A stretch of DNA of 64,000 nucleotides from assembly GCA_965227445.1 (NCBI GenBank), contig OZ245751.1, forward strand, positions 3,100,001-3,164,000, given 5' to 3'. The notes under the pieces are model-generated. The model was not told where the DNA came from, did not search any database, and saw only the letters and a program-made list of their open reading frames with translations. Origin of the DNA: DT-110 sp030148525. Lineage in GTDB: Bacteria; Bacteroidota; Bacteroidia; Chitinophagales; Saprospiraceae. Of the stretch, positions 8,221 to 17,600 are shown in pieces. How positions within the stretch are numbered: the stretch's first letter is position 1; every line of letters begins with the position of its first letter. Both the position numbers and the translations under genes were made by a program.

Positions 8221-9966
8221 TTACAGATTAAACACAATCCTCTCCAGGGTCTGGTGCAACTCAGCCGGGTTGAAGGGTTTGCTAATGTGTCCATCCATCC
8301 CAAAATCCCGGACTTTATTCTTAATATCGATCCCGGCCGAGGCTGACAGGGCGAAAATAGGTATTCCCTGATTATTTGGATTCCTGGATTTCCGTATGGC
8401 CTCGGCGGCCTGATACCCATTCATAACGGGCATTTGCAGATCCATGAGGATGATATCGTAATTTTTGGCGGCAGCCATGGATACCGCTTTCTGACCGTCT
8501 TCCGCTATATCAGAAAAAATACCCCATCGTTCAAAGAACTTCCGAATGACCAGGATATTCATCGCATTGTCTTCCGCGACCAATACCCGAAGATCTTTCA
8601 GGCTGTTGCGGGCTGAAAGATCTTTAACTCCGGAACGATCGGGCAAGTCTTCTTTTTTAGGCACCGCAAGCTCCAGGAAAAAACGGAAGGATGAGCCCTT
8701 CCCTTCCTCACTGGTGACCATCAGGGTGCCATCCATTATTTCCAGTAATTTCTTGCAAATAGGCAGCCCCAGGCCGGTGCCCCCATATTTTCGGGTGGTG
8801 TTGGTATTGGCCTGTACGAAGGATTCAAAGATGGTATCAAGTTTATCTTCCGGAATACCGATTCCAGTATCCCGGACATTAAAGTCGAGTAATACCCGAT
8901 CCTCCTTATCCTTCGCCACCTCAATATCGAGAACGACTTTTCCCCGTTCGGTAAATTTTATTGCATTACTGATCAGGTTGGCCAGTATCTGAAATATCCG
9001 GGTTCGGTCTCCGATAAGAGCACGGGGCAGCGCATTGTCGCGTTTTATCTGGAATTGAATATTCTTTTCTCTGGCCTTTTGGCCAAAAATACGATAGAGG
9101 CCGTCGAGCATACCCTCGAAGGAGAACGGGGCCTCCTCCAGGTCAATGGCACCCGATTCGATCTTATTGAAATCGAGAATATCGTTGATGAGCCCCAGCA
9201 GGTGTTCGGAAGAATACTTGAGGGCATGCAGACTTTCCAGCTGCCGTTCATCCGGATTTTCCAGCAACAGCAGGTGACTGAGTCCGATTACCGCATTCAG
9301 TGGCGTGCGAATTTCATGGGACATAGTCGACAGGAAATCGGCCTTGGCATTATTGGCCTGGGTAGCCCGCTCCTTGGCCTCCATCAGTGCCAATTCGACC
9401 TCTTTTAAGTTGGTGATGTCAGTAATCGTACCGATGTACCCCTTTACTATGCCGTTTTCGTCCCGTAACGTCTTTAGCGACAGGTCGAGCCACCGTTCGC
9501 CATCGACATTGCCTTTGACCTGGATATTGCGGCGAACTGTTTCATAGGGGGTCTTAGCCAAGGACAGCAGGTACTTTTGGGTTTGCTTATCGAGGGTTTC
9601 CAACACATCGGAATAATGCTGGCCCAGGCATTGAGACACGGGATATCCCGTCAGACGCTCCCAGGCAGGGTTTAGGTAGGACCATCGCCCTTCCAGGTCG
9701 ATTTCAAAGATTACTTCCTGAATGTTATCGACCACCTTAGCCAGTTGGGTAGTGACCGTTTCGAAGTTTTGCTTTAGTTGCTGGTTGGCCAGGAACAACT
9801 CCTGGGAGCTTTTCTCCAGGATAGTCTCGAAATGTTCTATGTCAGCATCAAAAGACCGGTAGGCCTTGTTTACCTGATGCAAAAAGGGGCCCATGCGCTC
9901 CAACGTATGACCGTCGAAGCCAGCCTTTTTCAGTTGCCGTCGAAGTAATCGATGATAATTATTCAT
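8221..9966 (-). CDS. Hybrid sensor histidine kinase / response regulator (PAS-HisKA-HATPase-REC)
   Basis: 581 aa, no membrane segment. An N-terminal helix (residues 1-80) leads into a PAS domain (about 85-200: 'VVDNIQEVIFEIDLEGRW', 'GYIGTITDIT'). HisKA has the phospho-acceptor in 'MSHEIRTPLNAVIG' (His217). The ATPase domain has the N box 'LISNAIKFTERG', 'DTGIGIPEDKL' and 'GGTGLGLPICKKL'. A C-terminal receiver has Asp509 in 'IILMDLQMP' and the conserved Lys in 'GHISKPF'. It therefore autophosphorylates and passes the phosphate internally. Its start overlaps the stop of the truncated FIST gene by 4 bp (ATGA), suggesting translational coupling. No DNA-binding output gene is adjacent. Confidence 0.93.
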   Translation of the reverse strand: MNNYHRLLRRQLKKAGFDGHTLERMGPFLHQVNKAYRSFDADIEHFETILEKSSQELFLANQQLKQNFETVTTQLAKVVDNIQEVIFEIDLEGRWSYLNPAWERLTGYPVSQCLGQHYSDVLETLDKQTQKYLLSLAKTPYETVRRNIQVKGNVDGERWLDLSLKTLRDENGIVKGYIGTITDITNLKEVELALMEAKERATQANNAKADFLSTMSHEIRTPLNAVIGLSHLLLLENPDERQLESLHALKYSSEHLLGLINDILDFNKIESGAIDLEEAPFSFEGMLDGLYRIFGQKAREKNIQFQIKRDNALPRALIGDRTRIFQILANLISNAIKFTERGKVVLDIEVAKDKEDRVLLDFNVRDTGIGIPEDKLDTIFESFVQANTNTTRKYGGTGLGLPICKKLLEIMDGTLMVTSEEGKGSSFRFFLELAVPKKEDLPDRSGVKDLSARNSLKDLRVLVAEDNAMNILVIRKFFERWGIFSDIAEDGQKAVSMAAAKNYDIILMDLQMPVMNGYQAAEAIRKSRNPNNQGIPIFALSASAGIDIKNKVRDFGMDGHISKPFNPAELHQTLERIVFNL

Positions 9967-10220
9967 TCGGCAAAAGTGGTTATGGTCATAGTTTGGTTGT
10001 GCAATTCACAAGCTGAAAACTGATCAAAAGGAGCGATCTCTCCTGCTGTCGAACAACCAAAAACGGAGGCGTTTGGAAATGCGTTGCGCAAACGCTGCAG
10101 AAAACCATCCGGGTCATCGAATATAGGTGATACAAACAGCAAAAAGAGCTGTGGATCAAAGGGAATCTCCGGATGATTACTGTCGGAGAAAGTACCAATG
10201 GATTTTTGAAATACTTGCAT
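9963..10220 (-). CDS. Truncated FIST sensor protein (FIST_N start only)
   Basis: 85 aa: 'PQLFLLFVSPIFDDPDGFLQRLRNAFPNASVFGCSTAGEIAPFDQF...MTITTFAE'. The 'GCSTAGEI' signature and the preceding strand and helix are those of the FIST_N domain, a small-ligand sensor that normally continues for about 380 residues and includes FIST_C. Here the frame stops after the first ~85 residues. FIST genes commonly sit just upstream of kinases whose proteins begin LLxRQLKKAG, as here. Either an internal deletion removed ~300 codons while keeping the coupled overlap, or this is a minimal FIST-derived peptide. Confidence 0.7.
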   Translation of the reverse strand: MQVFQKSIGTFSDSNHPEIPFDPQLFLLFVSPIFDDPDGFLQRLRNAFPNASVFGCSTAGEIAPFDQFSACELHNQTMTITTFAE

Positions 10221-10584
10221 AACAAACGCTTGAGGACTATGCCGAAACTGCTCGTTCCGCGCTATCCGGGGTCGCCGGGCGAAAAGAAAATCAAACCAAA
10301 TTTGGTTGGGAGAGGCGTAAGAGCGCTGTTATTGTCAAGTAATTAGGGGAGGGGAAAAATACTTTTGAACTATTGGATAACACAATTTACGGAAGTAAAC
10401 TTCTTTCGTTTCATAAAGATAACACGTATTTCCAGACAGATGCAAGTCTTTATTTGCGTTTGTTGGGCGACATTGTAAGGTGGTTTGAGGTGGATCCTTT
10501 CTACTTTCGTAAAAGAGAGCTTATTTTCCATGGCCTCCTTCCTTTTTGCCAAAATGATGTACTTTTAACTATTAGCATTAGCGT
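10221..10584. other. Gap between divergent genes with a possible Bacteroidota promoter
   Basis: No convincing gene is seen in 364 bp. TACTTTTG at 10360-10367 matches the Bacteroidota -7 box TAnnTTTG, with a TTG 25 bp upstream (a little far). TACTTTTA at 10560-10567 is a weaker match close to the esterase-like gene. The promoter for the FIST-kinase pair must also lie here on the other strand. Confidence 0.35.
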
Positions 10585-11928
10585 ATGAAACCCTGTCTGC
10601 TTTTCCTTTGTCTGGTTGTCTTATCTGCCTGTTCTGATCCCGAACCCATAGTCACCTCCGATCCCGAGGTGCGCTGCCACATGTCACCCGGTGAGCAGGA
10701 ACGGGTAGACAGCTGGGCCAGTGAAAGCTACTCATTCGATTACGCTGATGGTGTTATTCCCGAAGAAGATCTGATACCTATGGCCACCTACCTCGCCGAT
10801 GCCAATATTGTCGGAATGGGCGAAGGTACCCACGGTACATCGGAGTTTTTCACCTTTAAGGTTCGTCTTTTCCAGACGCTCGTGGAAAAAGCAGATTTCA
10901 AAGCCATCGTTTTTGAATTACCCTGGGGTACCGCTCAGGTGATCAACGAGTACGTCACTCAGGGGAAAGGGTCCGCAGAAACCGCACTCGACCAGTCGTT
11001 CTACTGGATTTACAATACAGATGAAGTGCTGGAACTCGTGGAATGGATGCGGGACTACAATGCCTCCCGGGCTGCCGAGGATCATATTCACTTCGTTGGC
11101 TGTGACCCACAGGGACCACACTTTATTGAAGAACGACGCATCCTGTACGACTACCTCAACGAAGTAATTCCCGATTCGGCCAATCAATTTATGGGAACCC
11201 TTGACCAATTACCCAGCGGCGACCTGAGTGACTATTACAAGGGTGATTTATCGACCCATCTGGCGAATGCGCAAGCTACATTTGACCTCTTACAAAAAAT
11301 GGAATCCTACCGCGAAGCCTGGACAGCCCGGTCCGGAACCTACAAATTCGAGATAGCAAAATTTGCCCTGGAGGTGATCCGTCAGCGAGAGGCCCTCTAC
11401 TGGTTTAGTGGGTATGGCGAGGAACGCGACCGCACCATGGCGGCCAATACGCAACGCTGGCAGGAATTGTGGGGGGCCGACACTAAAGTGGCCGCCTGGG
11501 CACACAATTACCACGTGCTCGATGGCTGGGCCATCCGCAGCATACGCATGGGTACTTCCCTGCGCCTGGAGTACGGGGCTTCGTATAAAAATGTAGGCTT
11601 CAGTTTTAGCAAAGGCCAATTCAACGCCTTCTTGGCCAACTTCCAGGGTGGTTTCCAGGGTAGTGTTCGCGCTCAGCGCATCGATAATATGCTTTGTGGC
11701 ATCACTAACCAACTCTTCGAAGAGGTCCCCGGTGAACAATTTTATCTGGTTATGGATGACCTCTCGCCTGCCACCCGTACCTATTTCAACTCCACCCAAT
11801 CGTTCTTTCAATGCGGTGCCGGATTTAATCCTGCTTTTCAGCAGCAGTACATCATCGACCTTCCCCTCGGCGAAGCATTTGACGTACTCGTCCATTTTGA
11901 TGAGACAACGGCTAGCCGGCTTAGGTAA
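10585..11928 (+). CDS. Erythromycin esterase family lipoprotein
   Basis: 447 aa. A lipoprotein signal peptide (LFLCLVVLSAC, Cys16) directs it to the envelope. The family signature 'GMGEGTHGTSEFFTFK' appears near residue 79, followed by 'FKAIVFELPWGTAQVINEYV', a 'FVGCDPQG' segment and 'KVAAWAHNYHVLDG', all lined up as in Ere/succinoglycan-biosynthesis-type esterases. Ere enzymes open the macrolactone ring using the conserved Glu/His residues seen here, but most family members in environmental Bacteroidota have unknown substrates, so macrolide resistance should not be assumed. It is monocistronic, with a word hairpin directly after its stop. Confidence 0.88.
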   Translation: MKPCLLFLCLVVLSACSDPEPIVTSDPEVRCHMSPGEQERVDSWASESYSFDYADGVIPEEDLIPMATYLADANIVGMGEGTHGTSEFFTFKVRLFQTLVEKADFKAIVFELPWGTAQVINEYVTQGKGSAETALDQSFYWIYNTDEVLELVEWMRDYNASRAAEDHIHFVGCDPQGPHFIEERRILYDYLNEVIPDSANQFMGTLDQLPSGDLSDYYKGDLSTHLANAQATFDLLQKMESYREAWTARSGTYKFEIAKFALEVIRQREALYWFSGYGEERDRTMAANTQRWQELWGADTKVAAWAHNYHVLDGWAIRSIRMGTSLRLEYGASYKNVGFSFSKGQFNAFLANFQGGFQGSVRAQRIDNMLCGITNQLFEEVPGEQFYLVMDDLSPATRTYFNSTQSFFQCGAGFNPAFQQQYIIDLPLGEAFDVLVHFDETTASRLR

Positions 11929-11935
11929 CCCGAAA

Positions 11936-12017
11936 CAGGTGTGAGGTGTGAGGTTTGAGGTAACCTATAACCTACCCTCAGACCTCAGACCTCAAACCTC
12001 AAACCTCAGACCTGTTT
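11936..12017. repeat. Iterated-word inverted repeat 3' of the erythromycin-esterase-like gene
   Basis: AGGTGTG/AGGTTTG words run to a centre at AACCTATAACC, then CTCAGAC/CTCAAAC words run to CCTGT. It is the same family as 8101-8219 but has a different number and order of words. It begins 8 bp after the stop codon. Confidence 0.75.
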
Positions 12018-12077
12018 TTGATGACCTTTTCCTGATTTGCGCGATACAGAAGCAAAGAACACTTAAAAAGCTTCGAT

Positions 12078-13244
12078 ATGGCACGCGCGACTACCTGCAT
12101 TCTACTTTTAATTTCCATTTCACTGGTGGCCTGTGGCCCTTACGAGTACGATGACCCTCAATCGGCACGTACCGCTGAGGACATGGCGTACCTCACAGCC
12201 GAGGAAAAAGCATGGCTCGAAGAGGCCCGTGCCCAACGAGCCAGTCTTTCGACCAGCCCCGCCCCTGCCCCAACAAAAACATCTACCACTATGAATCAAC
12301 CCGAAGTGAACCAACCGACCAGTAGCACTGACCTGATTTGGCACCCCATGCACGACCCCAAGCTGGGGATGGTGTGTGAATATATTCCCCTTCCTGCCGA
12401 TTGGACCGTTTCCAGCCAAGGCTGGGACGGTCCTGGTGGTACCATGGTCCGGATGGAGCAGGGACAACGATATTTTCTGCAGCAAACTCCGTATCGGTCG
12501 ATCGATGAATTGCTGCAACAAACTATTGCTCCCGAAATTCAAAAAGCGGGTTACCAGGTAGTCAATACGACCTATCTGCCCGAAATCGCCCGCCAGGATG
12601 ACGCGGCCTTTAATCGCACCTGGAAAGCGTTTCCCGCCCAGGCTAATAACGCAGTAGCCTGTATTGAGTACGAGGGGCATGACGGTAAGGGACTTGGTGT
12701 GGTCCACTTTTCAGTTGTGCAATCCCAAATGGGTGGTTACGTCCTGTTCTACATCCACAAGATGCATACCTCTGCCCGGCAATATGATCAGGCTAAAAAA
12801 ACAGTACTCTACGCTTTGGCCAACACCCGGCCCGACCAACAATGGGTCAATGCCTTTAACCAACAGGCGCAGGCCCGGTCTCAACAAGCCAGTGCAGCCC
12901 ACCAGTCGCGAATGGCACAGAGGCAGTCCGCTTTCCAGGCCAGCCAGCGTGCCGCCCAGACCCTGAGTGAGGTTGGCGACATTTACCACGAGACCTACCA
13001 GAATACCAATGGTATGCGTGATGCCGGACACACCCGGAGTATTCAGGGCATTCAGGAGGTGACTACGCGCACCAATCCTTTTACCGGGCAAACCAGAGAC
13101 ATCCAGAACGGCAACAAATATTACTACGTGAATGCACAGGGGCAGTGGTTCGGAACCGATAACCCTAACTACAATCCGAACTTGGACCCCCAGCGAAATA
13201 ATACAGAATGGAGGCGTTACCAGCCTTCCGGAAACGAATATTGA
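12078..13244 (+). CDS. Lipoprotein of unknown function
   Basis: 388 aa. The signal peptide ends in a lipobox (ISLVACGP, Cys at about residue 19). A Pro/Thr/Ser-rich linker (about 55-80) precedes a globular region (about 85-250) with 'GMVCEYIPLPADWTVSSQGWDGPGGTMVRMEQGQ'. Then come a Gln/Ala-rich helical stretch (260-300) and a C-terminal 'GNKYYYVNAQGQWFGTDNPNYNPN' segment. I do not recognise the family; the C-terminal motif resembles short tails seen in other exported proteins that read 'xYYWVNxxGEY'. A strong terminator follows at 13265-13298, so it is separated from the sigma-factor operon. Confidence 0.75.
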   Translation: MARATTCILLLISISLVACGPYEYDDPQSARTAEDMAYLTAEEKAWLEEARAQRASLSTSPAPAPTKTSTTMNQPEVNQPTSSTDLIWHPMHDPKLGMVCEYIPLPADWTVSSQGWDGPGGTMVRMEQGQRYFLQQTPYRSIDELLQQTIAPEIQKAGYQVVNTTYLPEIARQDDAAFNRTWKAFPAQANNAVACIEYEGHDGKGLGVVHFSVVQSQMGGYVLFYIHKMHTSARQYDQAKKTVLYALANTRPDQQWVNAFNQQAQARSQQASAAHQSRMAQRQSAFQASQRAAQTLSEVGDIYHETYQNTNGMRDAGHTRSIQGIQEVTTRTNPFTGQTRDIQNGNKYYYVNAQGQWFGTDNPNYNPNLDPQRNNTEWRRYQPSGNEY

Positions 13245-13264
13245 TACCCTATTACCAATAGTGC

Positions 13265-13298
13265 GGCAAATCCTTCCGACGGGAAGGGTTTGCCTTTT
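13265..13298 (+). terminator. Rho-independent terminator
   Basis: GGCAAATCCTTCC and GGAAGGGTTTGCC form a 12-13 bp stem with a GACG loop, followed by TTTT. It closes the lipoprotein transcription unit. It also shows that an in-frame ATG at 13290, inside the stem, is not the sigma-factor start. Confidence 0.85.
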
Positions 13299-13328
13299 GG
13301 AAATATCGGATGTCGGGGCTATTTTGGG

Positions 13329-13898
13329 ATGACATCAACCTCACACCCAACATCCGTGACCGACCAGGAATTATACAAGGGTATTACGCAACGAGATAAC
13401 CGGGCTTTCCGGTTCCTTTACGAGCAATACCAAGAGCGAATTGCTGCCATGGTGCAGCGCAACAGTGGGAATGCCGAGGATGCGTCTGATATTTTCCAGG
13501 AAGGCGTGCTGGCCCTGTGGACCAACATCCAGCGGGGCCGGTTCGAACTTAAGGATTCCGCCCGCATTAGCACGTACCTCTACGCTTTGTGCCGCAACAT
13601 CTGGATCAGCCGTCTGCGGCGCCGAAAACCAGACGTCGAACTCCGCGATGACCTGCTGGAGGATGACCTGCCCGATGAAACCGATGCCATGCTGGAAACG
13701 CACAACCGGATCCAGACCATTGAAGCGCGCATGCAGGACCTGAACGAAGGATGCCGGAATTTGCTCAAAATGTTTTATCACCAAAAAACGGCTTTGCGGG
13801 AGATTGCCCAGCGACTGGGTGTTACGGAAAAGTCGGCCAAGAATAAAAAATACCGGTGCATGCAGCAACTTCGCAGCCTCTGTACCGCCGCAACCTAG
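13329..13898 (+). CDS. ECF-type RNA polymerase sigma factor
   Basis: 189 aa from ATG 13329 (MTSTSHPTSVTDQELYKGI). Region 2 reads 'FRFLYEQYQERIAAMVQRNSGNAEDASDIFQEGVLALW' with the sigma-70 r2 core and 'YALCRNIWISRLRRRKPD' at 2.4. Region 4 reads 'CRNLLKMFYHQKTALREIAQRLGVTEKSAKNKKYRCMQQL', a helix-turn-helix that reads the -35 element. There is no region 1 or 3, as in ECF/RpoE sigmas. It heads a tight operon: five bases separate it from the membrane-anchored gene, which overlaps the TPR-CHAT gene. The operon order suggests the other two proteins control or respond to this sigma. Confidence 0.92.
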   Translation: MTSTSHPTSVTDQELYKGITQRDNRAFRFLYEQYQERIAAMVQRNSGNAEDASDIFQEGVLALWTNIQRGRFELKDSARISTYLYALCRNIWISRLRRRKPDVELRDDLLEDDLPDETDAMLETHNRIQTIEARMQDLNEGCRNLLKMFYHQKTALREIAQRLGVTEKSAKNKKYRCMQQLRSLCTAAT

Positions 13899-13903
13899 TA
13901 TTT

Positions 13904-14626
13904 ATGGACCCAGAATGGATAGAACGGATAGAAGCTTATATCGCGGGGGACCTGACGGAAGCAGAGCTGCAGGATTTTGCCCGACAGCATCAGATTACAT
14001 CCGTTGAGGAGGATGTAGAATGGGTGCGTGATGCCCATACCGCCGTTGCCATGGCCGGTGTTCGCAAACAGCTTAATAGCCTCCAGTCATCCTCATCCCG
14101 GGAAGCAAAGGTCCGGAAAATGACGCCCTGGTCACGGATAATGGCCATTGCTGCCGGGTTTCTGCTCCTGATCTTTTTTTATGTTGTATACGCCCAGATG
14201 GATGGTTCGGGCACGACCTACCAGGCCTTTGCCTACGAGGACCCGGGCATTCCCATCCAAATGAGCCAATCCCCGAATTATCGATTATTTGATGCCCTGA
14301 CGTATTACAGTGAGGGCAATTATGAAGAAACCATCCTCCAACTGCAGGAATTGCAAATGGATTTGCCCGAGAACGATACCCTGCACTATTTTTTGGGCGC
14401 AAGCCTGTTGTACGAAAATCAGCCGGTAGCAGCCCGCCGGGCCTTTGAGCCCGTACTGAATACCGATAACCCCCGGTTTGCCGAACGTATCCAGTGGCTT
14501 TACGTGCTTACCTATTTACGGGCCGATGACCCGACGGGAGTACAAACGGCACTGCAACCCATCCTTGAGCAGGAGGATCACGCTTTTCACGAACGTGCAC
14601 AAGCCCTGAGCAATGCACTGGAATAG
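13904..14626 (+). CDS. Membrane-anchored anti-sigma-like protein with TPR-like C-terminus
   Basis: 240 aa from ATG 13904 (MDPEWIERIEAYIAGDLTEAELQDFARQ). The N-terminal ~70 residues resemble the cytoplasmic helical part of Bacteroidota anti-sigma proteins (short 'IEAYIxGxLTExEL' motif), although no HxxxCxxC zinc motif is present. One transmembrane helix (about 88-108, 'IMAIAAGFLLLIFFYVVYAQ') follows. The outer part has helical pairs 'NYRLFDALTYYSEGNYEETILQLQELQ' and 'HYFLGASLLYENQPVAARRAF', which look like TPRs. Position between the sigma and CHAT genes supports a regulatory role, but sigma binding is inference. Confidence 0.75.
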   Translation: MDPEWIERIEAYIAGDLTEAELQDFARQHQITSVEEDVEWVRDAHTAVAMAGVRKQLNSLQSSSSREAKVRKMTPWSRIMAIAAGFLLLIFFYVVYAQMDGSGTTYQAFAYEDPGIPIQMSQSPNYRLFDALTYYSEGNYEETILQLQELQMDLPENDTLHYFLGASLLYENQPVAARRAFEPVLNTDNPRFAERIQWLYVLTYLRADDPTGVQTALQPILEQEDHAFHERAQALSNALE

Positions 14627-17600
14627 CCCCCAATGGCTCTGTTTTCTACTCTGGACAAGCTTGTGTTGTTTGTCTGTGTACTCCGTGGCTGCACAGGAAG
14701 AAACAAACTATCGGCGGCGGGGGAATAACGCACTATTATACGATCAACTGGATTCTGCCGGATATTGGTTTACGCAGTTGGGCACCCTCTCCCACCCCGA
14801 TTCCGTTTTAGAAAGCTATTCGGGACTGATAAGAACCAGTATCCGAAAAACGGAGTTGGAACGCGGTGATTCCCTGATGCAAATGGCCGATAGCTACCTC
14901 AGGATGAATCGGGTTGCTCCCCTCACCGAGATTCGGTATTTAAGCACCCGCGGGGAGTTTCTGCGCGCAAATTCCAACGCTCAGGCAGGGCTTGATCAAC
15001 ATCTTGCCGTATTGAAAATGATCGACCGCTCCGCCCACGATGCCACGTCTACCCGCGCACACACCCTGCTCAACATTGGCATGAGTTACGAGCAGATGTC
15101 GCGCTACGATTCAGCGCTGGCTTACGTGCAGCAGTCTATTCCCCTCTTTGAGCAGGTATACGATACAACGGAGGCGGCCTTTAGTAATATTTACAACAGC
15201 CTGGCAGTTTGCTACTACCGGACCAATCAATACGAAGAGGCCAAAAAGTACTATGAGCTATGCATTGATATCGCCCGCAAAAAGATCGGGCCCAACTCCG
15301 TGGATCTGGGTAACAGCCTGAACAACCTGTCGGGCATCTACCGTTTTCAGGAAGACTACGAAAAAGCCATCGCGGTAACCGAAGAAGCATTACAGATCTT
15401 CCAAAACCTGGAGAACCAGGAAGGAATTAGTCGTTCCTACTATGCCCTGGGGGTGTATTATTACTTTTTGGGTGATTACGGTCGAAGCCGGGATTACCTG
15501 GAGGCTTGTCTTGCCATCCGGAAAACCCTGTACGCTCCTGACCACTTCCGGCTTATTGATCCACTCAATGTCCTGGCTATAGCGCAGGAAGAGGCCGGCA
15601 ATTACGATGCTACGCTGGATTATTTGCGGAAGGGCCGGGCGGTGATTCAGGCCAATTACGGTGAACAGAATATTTCCATGGGTTATAACCTGGAGAATAC
15701 CGCATTGGCTTTCGTGGCGATGGAGCGATACGACTCGGCCTGGCACTACATTCAACAGGCTACTACTATTCTTCCAAATCAATTAGGACCAAACGACTAC
15801 GGGCTCTGGGTGCACTACTTTTCTATCGCCCGTATCCAGTACTATCGGGGCAATTACCGTGAGGCTTTGTCTGCCCTGGATCGCTCGGATGCCATTGGCC
15901 GGCAACTAGGACTGGACCAGGGAATTGATTTTGCCCAGAATATAACTGTCCGTGCGGATATCCTCACTGAGTTGGGGCAATTTGCGGAAGCGGAAAATTA
16001 TCTGGATGAGGCACTGGACATGGTGATCACTAACCGCCAGGAACCTCTACAGGCCACTTCCTTCCACCTTGCACCAACTTCTCTGCAAGTCTTGCATGCC
16101 CATACAAACTTTCACTTTCGCAACTATCGGCAACGGTCTGACAAGGACGCATTGAACGAATTTCGGGCAATGGCGGGGCTGTACCAGGATATCTCAAATG
16201 CCATCCGTCGTCAATTTGACGATCCCTATACCAAGCGGATCCTCTCGCGCAATAATGCAAGTACCAGTCGGCAAACCATAGGGCAATTGGGCTACCTCTA
16301 CCGGCAAACTCAGGATGAACGGTACCTGGACGATATTTTTCAATTAATTGAATACAACCGGGCCAGTCAATTGCGGGATCTGCAAGACCGGAAAGTCTCT
16401 TCCTATGCCGGCCTGCCGGATAGTATGCTCATTCGGGAGCGCGGCTTACGCCAAAAAGTCACCGACCTGGAGTCCCGATACCTGAATGAGCCTGAAAATG
16501 AAGAAATCCAGGCGCAGTTGTTTGCTACCCGGGAAGACCTGAATCAGTTTATTGATCTGTTGCGGCAACAGTTTCCTCGCTATTACCAGTTGGTGTTTTC
16601 GGACAGAATCCCCGATCTGTCCGTTATCCAGGAACGATTGGAGGCTGCTGCGGGCGTTATTGAATACGTTCGGGATGATACAGCCTACTACGCGATCACC
16701 ATCACCCCGACTTCTGCGGATCTGCAATACCTGGGCCCCCAGGCTACCATTGACTCCCTGATCAGGGCCTGGCATACCTGTATTCAGCAACAGTGCAGTG
16801 ATTGGCAGCGCATTAGTCATCAGCTATATCAACGTATTTGGCATCCTTTTTCCAATAAGCTGTCTACCGAAAATGGTACCCTGACTGTTGTACCGGCAGG
16901 AATGCTATACTACGTCAGTTTGGAAGGATTAGTCACCGACCTGGAATCCGGCCGATTTCTGATGGAGGTCCACCCTATCCATTATTCGTTTTCCCTCACT
17001 ACCAAATGGTCCCCCGACGAACGGAGGGCCAACGGCCCACTAATCGCGATTGCCCCGGGTTTCGAACCGGGCTTAAAGGAAGCCTACCGGCAAAAAGCCC
17101 CCTCCGGCCAGACCGACCGGGACTACCTGCAAACGATACGGCAACCGTGGTCATTACGCCTGGCCAGAACACTTGGGCGCCGAAGTGGCTCTAAGTCACT
17201 TACCGGGGAGCGGGCAACAGAAAACAACGTCAAAGATCTTTTGCCGAAAGGCCGGATACTCTTCTTCGGTACCCATGCACAGGCTGATTCCGAAGACCCG
17301 ATGCGTTCCCGACTTTTGTTAGCAAAAAAACCAGATTCCACCGATACCGAGGATGGCTACTTACATGCCCACGAATTATATGGTATCCCGCTACAGGCCG
17401 ATCTGGCTATTTTGAATGCCTGCGAGAGCGGACTCGGTGCCCTGCAGGAAGGGGAAGGTATGATATCCCTGGCGTATAGTATGCAATACGCCGGTTGCCC
17501 CAGCACCGTCATGTCCCTGTGGAAGATCGACGAGCGCACCAGTACCCGGCTCACCGAGCAGATGCTCAAATACCTGGGGCGGGGTAAAACGCGTATCCAG

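Noticed and set aside
10585..11928. Calling the Ere-like lipoprotein a macrolide-resistance gene
   Set aside because: The family match is clear, but most environmental members have unknown substrates and nothing here indicates a resistance context.
13290..13328. Upstream ATG for the sigma factor at 13290
   Set aside because: It lies inside the terminator stem of the preceding gene; the ATG at 13329 gives the usual ECF start.
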